From: Candidatus Magasanikbacteria bacterium CG_4_10_14_0_8_um_filter_42_12
GTDB lineage: Bacteria; Patescibacteriota; Patescibacteriia; Magasanikbacterales; UBA922
Reading direction: 5' to 3'
Length of the DNA: 19,678 bases
NCBI GenBank assembly: GCA_002784795.1
Contig: PFLZ01000161.1
Span: 1-19,678, forward strand
A program made the position numbers and the translations under genes. Below are positions 8,284 to 13,300 of this stretch, in pieces (the first letter of the stretch is position 1; each line of letters starts with the position of its first letter). The notes under the pieces are model-generated. The model was not told where the DNA came from. It searched no databases and worked only from the letters and a program-made list of their open reading frames with translations.

Positions 8284-9639
8284 ATGGGACAAACTGCAAC
8301 AATCTTCACCTGTACAAACTGCGATGCGCAATTTCAAAAATGGAATGGGCGATGTCTTGAATGTGGCAAATGGGGCACCTTAGAAAAATCTGCAAATACG
8401 CAAATAAGCAAACAACATACAAATAAAGATGTACCTACGGCAAAAATAACGTCGCTTGCGGATATAAAAGGAAAAAACATTGTCCGAGCACAGACACAGA
8501 TAAGTGAACTCGATCGCGTCCTCGGCGGTGGCATCGTCCCAGGCAGTCTCACCCTGCTCGGCGGTGAACCAGGCATAGGAAAATCCACACTTGCACTCCA
8601 GCTCGCAGCAAATGTAAAAAATACGCTCTACTTTTCAGGAGAAGAATCTGTTGACCAAATAAAACTTCGGGCAGATCGACTTTTCCAAAAAGATGTAAAG
8701 ACGCATAGCAATGCGTCTCTTTCCCTCTCAAATGAAACGAACATCGATATTATCTCGAGCACAATACAAAAGACAAAACCCAATCTCGTCATCGTCGACT
8801 CCATGCAAACCATGTGGAACGCAGACGCAACAGGAGAAGCGGGAAGCGTCTCCCAAATCCGTGCTTGTACCGTAACACTCCTCGATGCAGCAAAATCGAG
8901 CGGTGTCCCTGTCGTCCTGATAGGACACGTCACAAAAGACGGGACTGTCGCAGGACCAAAAACACTCGAACATCTCGTAGACACAGTCCTCTATCTCGAA
9001 GGAGATCGCTATCATGTGTATAGGATTCTTCGTGCTGTAAAAAATAGATTTGGTTCTACAGACGAAGTCGGTATTTTTGAAATGAAAAGCGACGGACTCT
9101 TTGGGGTAGCAAATCCCTCTGCAGCCTTTCTCGCAGAACGTGGCGATGATATCCCTGGCAGTATTATCACCTGCATCATAGAAGGGACGCGTCCCCTGCT
9201 CGTAGAAATCCAAGCACTCGTAAACAAAACAAGCTTCGGCTATCCCGTCAGGAAAGCAAGCGGCTTTGATATCAATCGTCTTCACGTCCTCGTGGCCGTA
9301 TTGCAAAAACGTGCAGGGCTCGACCTTAGTCAATACGACATTCATCTCAATGTCGTCGGTGGTGTAAAAGCAACAGAGCCATCGGTAGATCTTGCAGTCT
9401 GCCTTGCCATCGCAAGTAGTTTCAAAGAAAAATCCGGTGGCAAAGATCTGGTCGTGTTTGGAGAAGTTGGTCTCGGTGGCGAAGTCCGTTCCGTGAGCTT
9501 TCTTGAAAAAAGAATAAAAGAAGCAGCCCAGCTCGGGATGACACGCGTCATCACCGCAGCGAGTAAAGCGGTTCCAAATATTGATGGCATAAAAACAGTG
9601 CAAGTAAAAAATATAGAGGAACTTATTGCGAAAACGTAA
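8284..9639 (+). CDS. radA: DNA repair/recombination protein RadA (Sms)
   Basis: RadA is a RecA-like, DnaB-type ATPase that promotes branch migration and D-loop extension in homologous recombination and in natural transformation. The 451 residues have an N-terminal C4 zinc finger (Cys10, Cys13, Cys24, Cys27), a RecA-like core with Walker A GEPGIGKST (Lys100), the RadA-specific KNRFG motif (253-257), and a C-terminal Lon-protease-like ring domain (VVGGVKATEPSVDLA...). All family hallmarks are intact and the length is typical. The ATG at 8284 gives MGQTATIFTCTNC, matching the family N-terminus; an upstream TTG at 8260 would add eight residues and overlap the previous gene. It follows the pilin-LytM gene by 11 bases and ends the operon. 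Confidence 0.96.
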   Translation: MGQTATIFTCTNCDAQFQKWNGRCLECGKWGTLEKSANTQISKQHTNKDVPTAKITSLADIKGKNIVRAQTQISELDRVLGGGIVPGSLTLLGGEPGIGKSTLALQLAANVKNTLYFSGEESVDQIKLRADRLFQKDVKTHSNASLSLSNETNIDIISSTIQKTKPNLVIVDSMQTMWNADATGEAGSVSQIRACTVTLLDAAKSSGVPVVLIGHVTKDGTVAGPKTLEHLVDTVLYLEGDRYHVYRILRAVKNRFGSTDEVGIFEMKSDGLFGVANPSAAFLAERGDDIPGSIITCIIEGTRPLLVEIQALVNKTSFGYPVRKASGFDINRLHVLVAVLQKRAGLDLSQYDIHLNVVGGVKATEPSVDLAVCLAIASSFKEKSGGKDLVVFGEVGLGGEVRSVSFLEKRIKEAAQLGMTRVITAASKAVPNIDGIKTVQVKNIEELIAKT

Positions 9640-9648
9640 TTACTGTTT

Positions 9649-9711
9649 GCGACACAACCCCACCCCTGCCTGCCGGCAGGCAGGCTAGCCCTCCCCTTAA
9701 AAAGGGGAAGG
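9649..9711 (+). repeat. Left copy of a GC-rich hairpin repeat, interrupted by a 20-base perfect palindrome
   Basis: The order is CAACCCCACCC, then the perfect palindrome CCTGCCTGCCGGCAGGCAGG (9665-9684), then CTAGCCCTCCCCTT, a short loop and AAGGGGAAGG. The inverse of the same sequence, without the palindrome, lies at 10191-10232, so the two ends form imperfect terminal inverted repeats around the DUF559 gene. The hairpin (stem CCCCTT/AAGGGG, 9693-9707) ends in AAGGGGAAGGA, which may also serve as the ribosome binding site for the gene. Confidence 0.8.
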
Positions 9712-9723
9712 AATATTTTATAT

Positions 9724-10131
9724 ATGAGGACTTCATACAAAGAATATAAGGAACTCATAAACGAAAGAGCAAAGAAACTCCGGATCAATCCTACACTACC
9801 AGAAGATACTCTATGGGGGCATCTTCGACGAAGAAGTTTTATGAATCTGAAATTTCTGCGGCAACATCCAATTCTGCATTTACAAAAACAACAAGTACAT
9901 TTTTTTATTGCTGATTTTTGTTGTCATGAATATAAACTGATTATCGAGGTCGATGGTGATATACATAATAAAGAAGAACAAAAAGAATATGATGTAATGC
10001 GTACAGAAACGCTTGAAGAACTTGGATATCATATTGTTCGATTTACAAATAATGATGTCATACACAATATCGAAGATGTTATGAAAAAACTTGAAAATTT
10101 TATTTCCCGTTTACAACGCAACCCTACCTAA
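9724..10131 (+). CDS. DUF559 (Vsr/restriction-endonuclease-like) nuclease
   Basis: This 135-residue protein has the DUF559 pattern: the N-terminal LRINPTLPEDTLWGHLR (LR-NPT-E-LW), FLRQHPI, then the PD-(D/E)xK-type core with Asp64 (IADF), Glu75 and Asp77 (IIEVDGDIH) and His81, followed by the RTETLEELGYHIVRF helix-strand. All likely catalytic residues are present, so it should be an active nuclease, related by fold to very-short-patch repair endonucleases; the biological substrate of DUF559 proteins is not settled. The last residues (RNPT, stop) are encoded by another copy of the flanking repeat. A purine-rich AAGGGGAAGGA lies 12 bases upstream of the ATG, somewhat far. It is not part of the radA operon in an obvious way. 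Family assignment is firm; function is inferred. Confidence 0.9.
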   Translation: MRTSYKEYKELINERAKKLRINPTLPEDTLWGHLRRRSFMNLKFLRQHPILHLQKQQVHFFIADFCCHEYKLIIEVDGDIHNKEEQKEYDVMRTETLEELGYHIVRFTNNDVIHNIEDVMKKLENFISRLQRNPT

Positions 10132-10156
10132 ATCCTCCCCTTATCTGGGGAGGATT
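10114..10156 (+). repeat. Internal copy of the DUF559-flanking repeat, supplying the stop codon and a hairpin
   Basis: CGCAACCCTACC, TAAAT and CCTCCCCTT closely match the left and right copies (CAACCCyACCC, CTAGC, CCTCCCCTT). It ends with a perfect 10-base stem, AATCCTCCCC (10131-10140) and GGGGAGGATT (10147-10156), with a six-base loop, followed by TTCC. The final codons and the stop of the DUF559 gene lie inside this copy, and the hairpin could stop transcription, although its T tract is poor. Confidence 0.7.
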
Positions 10157-10159
10157 TTC

Positions 10160-10179
10160 CAACAAACAAACAAACAAAC
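10160..10179. repeat. CAAA tetranucleotide microsatellite
   Basis: AACAAACAAACAAACAAAC is a simple CAAA tract of more than four units between the internal and right repeat copies. It is a candidate slippage site with no coding consequence seen. Confidence 0.7.
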
Positions 10180-10190
10180 GTGGAAGCAAG

Positions 10191-10232
10191 TTCCCTCCCC
10201 TTTCTAAGGGGAGGGCTAGGGTAGGGTTGCCG
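10191..10232 (-). repeat. Right inverted copy of the DUF559-flanking hairpin repeat
   Basis: Read on the minus strand it is GCGGCAACCCTACC, CTAGCCCTCCCCTT, AGA, AAGGGGAGGGAA. The core matches the left copy (9649-9711) almost base for base once the 20-base palindrome there is removed. Together they bound a unit of about 580 bases. I could not find a clear target-site duplication outside the two ends. Confidence 0.75.
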
Positions 10233-10256
10233 CATCACCGACACACCATGATACAT

Positions 10257-10285
10257 AAAAAAACACCCCGCTTACACGGAATGTT
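10257..10285 (-). terminator. Rho-independent terminator on the minus strand
   Basis: On the minus strand AACATTCCG pairs with CGGGGTGTT (nine pairs, two of them G-U) around a six-base loop, followed by seven T. On the plus strand the same positions give two A-C mismatches, so the terminator favours minus-strand transcripts. No protein gene ends close by, which points to an RNA gene or to readthrough from the small gene at 10457-10681. Confidence 0.65.
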
Positions 10286-10376
10286 TTTAATTGTAGAGAC
10301 AACCACTCGATATGAGCTACCTTGCTCTGACTTGAACGTTTTGAGTTCAAATCACAGTGAGGTGCGAGTGGTTGGG
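10286..10376 (-). ncRNA. Candidate structured small RNA upstream of a terminator
   Basis: CAACCACTCG (10300-10309) and CGAGTGGTTG (10365-10374) form a perfect 10-base outer stem. Inside, ACCTxxCTxTGA pairs with TCAxAGxxAGGT, and TTGAAC pairs with GTTCAA around a seven-base loop, giving one long hairpin of about 75 bases with a nine-base bulge (ATATGAGCT). The terminator at 10257-10285 lies just downstream on the minus strand, which sets the likely direction. The 5' end is not defined; it could be an independent RNA or the 3' UTR of the 10457-10681 transcript. I do not recognise an RNA family, and it does not fit a tRNA because no proper T arm can be drawn. Confidence 0.35.
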
Positions 10377-10393
10377 TACAAATGCAATTTTCA

Positions 10394-10433
10394 AAGGAGA
10401 AGGTCGCGGACGAATACGCGCGACCTTCTCCTT
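10394..10433 (-). terminator. Strong 15-base-pair hairpin after the GC-rich small gene
   Basis: AAGGAGAAGGTCGCG (10394-10408) and its exact inverse at 10419-10433 form a perfect 15-base stem with a 10-base loop. On the minus strand it lies 24 bases beyond the stop of the 10457-10681 gene and is followed by TTTGAAAATT, a weak T tract. It fits a terminator or an mRNA 3' stabiliser for that gene. Confidence 0.6.
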
Positions 10434-10456
10434 GTCATGTGGACAGCGCCGAGGCG

Positions 10457-10681
10457 CTAGTTGTAGCGGTTGATCACCCCAGCTGCGCGACGCGCAGCGT
10501 TCATCTCATCCTGGGTTGGCTGCAGCTTCCCCAGGTCCATGGTACGCGAAGCTCCCTTGGGGAGCTCCCCGCCGGGCTCCACAGGCAAGAGGGGCACCAT
10601 GATGCGACGGTAGGAGCCGAGCGTCGCCCGGCTGAAATCGGCACGCACGTAGTCTTCCCCAAACCGCTTGAGTGTGCTCAA
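10457..10681 (-). CDS. GC-rich small protein of unknown function (74 aa)
   Basis: No family is recognised. A TTG start at 10681 lies six bases after GGAGG (within AGGAGG), one of the best ribosome binding sites in the window; the same frame extends upstream to 10834 but the extra stretch looks like leader sequence. The protein is MSTLKRFGEDYVRADFSRAT... ending AARRAAGVINRYN: soluble, rich in Arg, Gly and Pro, with no membrane segment or cysteine. A probable N-terminal basic/acidic helix, a Pro/Gly-rich centre (LLPVEPGGELPKG) and a C-terminal helix (PTQDEMNAARRAAG) can be seen. Codons end overwhelmingly in G or C (TAC, AAC, GAC, ATC, CTC), very unlike neighbours such as recG. It has its own promoter, a folded leader and a downstream hairpin. 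Recent transfer or extreme codon adaptation would both explain the composition. Confidence 0.65.
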   Translation of the reverse strand: MSTLKRFGEDYVRADFSRATLGSYRRIMVPLLPVEPGGELPKGASRTMDLGKLQPTQDEMNAARRAAGVINRYN

Positions 10682-10704
10682 AGCATTTCCTCCTGATGCA
10701 GTCG

Positions 10705-10747
10705 CCTCTTCTTTCCAAAGCCTACCCAGGCAAAGGATCGAAAGAGG
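10705..10747 (-). promoter_or_regulatory. Folded 5' leader of the GC-rich small gene
   Basis: Between the predicted transcription start (about 10759) and the Shine-Dalgarno site, the leader forms an outer stem (CCTCTTTC with GAAAG-AA-GAGG) enclosing CC-TTT-GCCT-GGGT-AGGC-TTT-GG, a symmetric hairpin with a TTT/TTT internal loop. This could be a cis-regulatory element or a protein-binding site; it matches no riboswitch I know. Confidence 0.4.
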
Positions 10748-10765
10748 CATCCAACGATGCGCAAA

Positions 10766-10794
10766 ATAATACACAAAAAAATGCCTTTTGTAAA
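10766..10794 (-). promoter_or_regulatory. Sigma70-type promoter of the GC-rich small gene
   Basis: On the minus strand TTTACA (10794-10789) and TATTAT (10771-10766) are spaced by exactly 17 bases, the spacer carrying a T7 run. The predicted start near 10759 leaves a leader of about 78 bases. The promoter lies between the recG stop and the small gene and suggests independent transcription. Confidence 0.6.
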
Positions 10795-10834
10795 GACACT
10801 TCTGTGTACAAAGCAAATTCTTCCCCATAATCAT

Positions 10835-10872
10835 TAGAAACCTTAGCTACCTTATCAACCTAAGAAACCTCA
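10835..10872. repeat. Degenerate AACCT-type short repeat downstream of recG
   Basis: TAGAAACCT, TAGCTACCT, TATCAACCT and AAGAAACCT are four tandem, degenerate units of nine to ten bases ending just before the recG stop. They are of the same simple style as the TAC-rich repeats around 18976-19434. Confidence 0.5.
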
Positions 10873-10874
10873 AT

Positions 10875-13064
10875 CTATTCCAAATGTACCCTCCTCTCCC
10901 ACTCCTCCACCTTTTCTTTCAAAGATGTATATTTTTCAAAATCAATGCCTCTCGCAACATCACGCGCAAGTTTGATCAGCTCGCCATCTTGCATCGTTGC
11001 AAACTTCAGTTCACCCATCCCACTTTGCATCTTCCCATACACTTCTCCCGGCCCACGCATCTCGAGATCGTATTCAGCGACTTTGAATCCATCCGTAGTA
11101 CTAGAAAAAAATTTCAACCGCTCTGCGACGCGCCAGCTATCACTATCCGTAAAAAGAAAACAATACGACTGATATTCACTTCGCCCGACACGCCCACGAA
11201 ACTGGTGAAGCTGCGCCAGCCCAAAATGTTCTGCTCCTTCTATCATCATCACACTGGCGTTTGGGATATTCACACCAACCTCCACGACAGATGTCGAGAC
11301 GAGAATATCGATATCGCCATGTGCAAACTTTTTCATTGTTTCATCCTTTTCCGCTGGTTTCATTTTTCCGTGAATGTACGCAACACGTAAATCAGGGAAG
11401 ATATCCTGCGATAATTTTTCGTATTCAGCAATGACTGATTTTCTATCAGAATTTTTGAAATTTGAAATTTGTACTAAAGCATCAGTGTTTCCTGAAAATT
11501 TGAAATTGTTTGTATCTTGTTTCTTGTCACTTGCATCTTCAATAAGTGGGCATATTACAAACACCTGTCTTCCCCCCTTCACTTGTTCCCGAATAAATCC
11601 ATACGCTTGTTCACGTTTGTTTGGTTCGATACGTTTTGTCTCCACAGGCTTTCGCCCTACGGGCATTTCATTAATAATAGATAGATCCAAATCTCCATAC
11701 AACGTTAACGCAAACGATCGTGGAATCGGTGTTGCTGTCATAGAAAGAAAATGTGGCATCGTATCCGGAGTTCCAGATTTCGCACGAATTGTTTTCCGTT
11801 GTTCTACACCAAATCGATGTTGCTCGTCCACAACCACGAGCCCAAGATTGTTGAATAACACATCGTCTGTGAGTAATGCATGCGTCCCGATCACCACTTG
11901 TGCTTCTCCACCTTTCATGTACGTTAATGCAGTGTCTCTGCGTTTCTTCTTCGAAGATTCTCCAATATCTAATTTCCAATTTCCAATTTCTCCCGATGTA
12001 ATCAAAAGGATCTTCGCATCTGGTAATAATTTTTGAAACGATGCAAAATGCTGCTTCGCGAGTATCTCCGTCGGCGCCATGATCGCTACCTGAAACCCAG
12101 CATGTATAGCATCGAGTGTTGCCATTGCCGCCACAACTGTTTTTCCAGATCCAACATCCCCTTCAAGCAGTCGGTTCATTGGTTCTGTTTTTTCTATATC
12201 TTTCAAAATTTCCCATGCAGCAATCTTTTGAGCTTTGGTGAGAGTGAATGACAATCCATCCACAAACGTTTTGATCGCTTCTTCTGCAAAGGGAATATCA
12301 AACGCCGTTTCTCGTTTTACTTCCTGCCGAATCATCTCAGCTCGGAGCTGCAACAAAAACAATTCGTCAAACTTCAGCCGTCTCTCTGCATGTCTCAAAC
12401 TATCCATATCTTCTGGAAAATGGATATGCGCAAGCGCCTCATGCAGTGGCATGACATTAACCCGATCCTGAATATCTTCGGGCAACCATTCTTCCAATTC
12501 TTTTGCAACAGGAAGCACCTGCTTTATCAACATGCGCAATTGCTTTTGCGTCAACCCCATAGTCAATGGATACATTGGGACAATTCGTGCTGTATGCAAA
12601 GGTTCCTCCCCTGCCAAAGGGAGCCTGCCCGCCGAATTGGAGGGGTGAGGTGGGGTTTCCTTAATTTTCTCGTATGAAGGCCCCACCATCTGCAACCCAA
12701 ACATATCATCCTTTACTTTTCCAGAAAGAAACACTCTGTCACCGACATGTAAGCTTTTTGCAATAAAGGGCTGACCAAACCACACGACGCGCATCTGTGC
12801 ATGTCCATCTGTCACGACAGCTTCTGTAATCATCGTCCGCTTCCTAGGACTTCGTTTATTGGCAATCAATTCTATCGTACCCTCTATCGTCGTCTCTTGC
12901 CCATCCTGAAGCTGGCTAATACCAGCCACCTGACTAAAATCTTCATAACGGAATGGAAAATGGAAAAGCAAATCACGAGCTGTTTTTATCCCAAGCCGAA
13001 GCAAACGCTTATTCAGCGCCTCCCCTACTTTATTGAGATGAATAACGGGGGTATCGAGATGCAT
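10875..13064 (-). CDS. recG: ATP-dependent DNA helicase RecG with three repeat-derived insertions
   Basis: RecG regresses stalled forks and migrates Holliday junctions. The 729 residues have the OB-fold wedge domain (about 50-160), a helicase core with Walker A GDVGSGKT (302-309), DEQH (413-416), SMTATPIPRS motif III, and motifs V-VI (STSVVEVGVNIP, QFRGRVGRS), then the C-terminal TRG region (about 650-690). All motifs are intact, so it should be active. RecG is usually about 690 residues; the excess is explained by three stretches in loops: residues 137-155 (PPHPSNSAGRLPLAGEEP), 358-370 (GEIGNWKLDIGES) and 512-543 (SDKKQDTNNFKFSGN... to NSDRKS). Their DNA resembles intergenic repeats, with no frame loss. 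ATG 13064 fits the family start; a TAGAAT box a few bases upstream hints at a leaderless transcript diverging from tRNA-Arg. Confidence 0.95.
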   Translation of the reverse strand: MHLDTPVIHLNKVGEALNKRLLRLGIKTARDLLFHFPFRYEDFSQVAGISQLQDGQETTIEGTIELIANKRSPRKRTMITEAVVTDGHAQMRVVWFGQPFIAKSLHVGDRVFLSGKVKDDMFGLQMVGPSYEKIKETPPHPSNSAGRLPLAGEEPLHTARIVPMYPLTMGLTQKQLRMLIKQVLPVAKELEEWLPEDIQDRVNVMPLHEALAHIHFPEDMDSLRHAERRLKFDELFLLQLRAEMIRQEVKRETAFDIPFAEEAIKTFVDGLSFTLTKAQKIAAWEILKDIEKTEPMNRLLEGDVGSGKTVVAAMATLDAIHAGFQVAIMAPTEILAKQHFASFQKLLPDAKILLITSGEIGNWKLDIGESSKKKRRDTALTYMKGGEAQVVIGTHALLTDDVLFNNLGLVVVDEQHRFGVEQRKTIRAKSGTPDTMPHFLSMTATPIPRSFALTLYGDLDLSIINEMPVGRKPVETKRIEPNKREQAYGFIREQVKGGRQVFVICPLIEDASDKKQDTNNFKFSGNTDALVQISNFKNSDRKSVIAEYEKLSQDIFPDLRVAYIHGKMKPAEKDETMKKFAHGDIDILVSTSVVEVGVNIPNASVMMIEGAEHFGLAQLHQFRGRVGRSEYQSYCFLFTDSDSWRVAERLKFFSSTTDGFKVAEYDLEMRGPGEVYGKMQSGMGELKFATMQDGELIKLARDVARGIDFEKYTSLKEKVEEWERRVHLE
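11433..11531 (-). repeat. AT-rich repeat-derived insertion in recG (residues 512-543)
   Basis: On the minus strand, GACAAGAAACAAGATACAAAC is followed by CAATTTCAAATTTTCAG and, further on, CAAATTTCAAATTTCAAAAATT. These are simple iterated units typical of intergenic repeats, read here in frame between CPLIEDA and the AEYEKLSQDIFPDLR helix, where RecG homologues have a short linker. Confidence 0.6.
11955..11993 (-). repeat. AATTGGAAATTGG-type repeat insertion in recG (residues 358-370)
   Basis: GGAGAAATTGGAAATTGG and AAATTAGATATTGGAGAA are iterated ATTGGAA units translated as GEIGNWKLDIGES. They sit in the loop after the motif Ia-Ib region (ILLITS), where most RecG proteins have only a few residues before the KKKRRDTA helix. 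Confidence 0.6.
12600..12657 (-). repeat. GC-rich palindromic repeat inserted in frame in recG (residues 137-155)
   Basis: On the minus strand it reads AACCCCACCTCACCCCTCC, AATTCGGCGGGCAGGCT and CCCTTTGGCAGGGGAGG. It shares its parts and their order with the left copy at 9649-9711 (AACCCCACC, GGCAGGCAGGCT, CCCCTT...GGGGAAGG). It adds about 19 residues to the loop between the OB-fold and LHTARIVPMYPLT without breaking the frame. Confidence 0.75.
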
Positions 13065-13092
13065 GAATCTATTCTAGCAAAAGAGCCAGGTA

Positions 13093-13121
13093 TTGACGAA
13101 TTGCCAATTTTGCCATATACT
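13093..13121 (+). promoter_or_regulatory. Near-consensus sigma70 promoter of tRNA-Arg
   Basis: TTGACG (13093-13098), a 17-base spacer and TATACT (13116-13121) make this the closest to consensus of the promoters seen here. Transcription would start near 13128, giving a leader of about 55 bases before the mature tRNA. On the other strand a TAGAAT box just upstream of recG may give a divergent, leaderless recG transcript, although no good -35 box accompanies it. Confidence 0.8.
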
Positions 13122-13142
13122 CGTTTCGCACAAACAGCTCTC

Positions 13143-13172
13143 GTTCCGCCTTCGCTAAAGCTACGGCAGGAC
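13143..13172. repeat. Imperfect hairpin repeat in the tRNA-Arg leader
   Basis: GTTCCGCCTTCGC and GCTACGGCAGGAC pair with a few mismatches around TAAA. I recall very similar CCGCCTTCGCTAAAGCTACGGCGG repeats scattered in CPR contigs. Here it lies inside the predicted 5' leader of the tRNA precursor, between promoter and tRNA. Confidence 0.6.
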
Positions 13173-13183
13173 AAGCTTTATAC

Positions 13184-13255
13184 GCTCTCGTCGTTCAATG
13201 GATAGGACATTGGTTTGCGGAACCAAAAATCTAAGTTCGATTCTTAGCGGGAGCA
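13184..13255 (+). tRNA. tRNA-Arg, anticodon GCG
   Basis: The full cloverleaf can be drawn. The acceptor stem is GCTCTCG (13184-13190) with CGGGAGC (13248-13254), and the discriminator is A13255. The D stem is GTTC/GGAC. The anticodon stem is TTGGT/ACCAA with loop TTGCGGA, anticodon GCG at 13217-13219. A four-base variable loop follows, then the T stem CTAAG/CTTAG with loop TTCGATT. CCA is not encoded. It reads CGC and, by wobble, CGT. Most bacteria use an ACG anticodon deaminated to inosine, so GCG is unusual. Confidence 0.95.
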
Positions 13256-13261
13256 CAAAAA

Positions 13262-13285
13262 AAACAGGCATATTGCCTGTTTTTT
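13262..13285 (+). terminator. Bidirectional intrinsic terminator between tRNA-Arg and the cupredoxin gene
   Basis: AAACAGGCA and TGCCTGTTT pair around TAT. The stem is followed by a T run on the plus strand, and preceded by an A run that gives a T run on the minus strand. It can therefore end both the tRNA transcript and the convergent cupredoxin gene, whose stop lies 16 bases away. Confidence 0.85.
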
Positions 13286-13300
13286 ATTTGTTTATTTCCT

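Larger units (their letters stand above)
9649..10232. mobile_element. Candidate DUF559 repeat-bounded mobile unit
   Basis: The inverted hairpin repeats at both ends, the internal third copy and a single nuclease gene form a compact unit between radA and an intergenic region. A related copy of the repeat lies in frame inside recG at 12600-12657. DUF559 genes in many genomes sit beside such palindromes (from memory). There is no transposase gene or obvious target duplication, so mobility is inferred. Confidence 0.45.

Noticed and set aside
8728..9603. A 291-codon open frame antisense to radA
   Set aside because: It is a shadow of the radA codon pattern, with an unnatural Cys/Phe-rich composition and no ribosome binding site.
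10160..10179. CAAA tract and neighbouring palindromes as a CRISPR-like array
   Set aside because: The units are contiguous tetranucleotides without spacers, and no cas gene is present in the window.
10300..10374. A tRNA-like reading of the 75-base folded element, because GTTCAAATC resembles a T loop and the length fits
   Set aside because: GTTCAAATC sits in the middle of the element, the outer stem is 10 pairs instead of 7, and no consistent D and T arms can be drawn together with an acceptor stem.
10682..10834. Upstream extension of the GC-rich small gene to an in-frame ATG at 10834 (125 residues)
   Set aside because: The extension crosses the predicted promoter and leader, is AT-rich unlike the rest, encodes a stretch rich in Cys, Tyr and Phe, and a strong Shine-Dalgarno site lies before the TTG at 10681.
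11374..12036. A 220-codon plus-strand frame inside recG
   Set aside because: RecG motifs on the minus strand are complete; the plus-strand frame has no homology I can see and a Ser/Cys-rich shadow composition.
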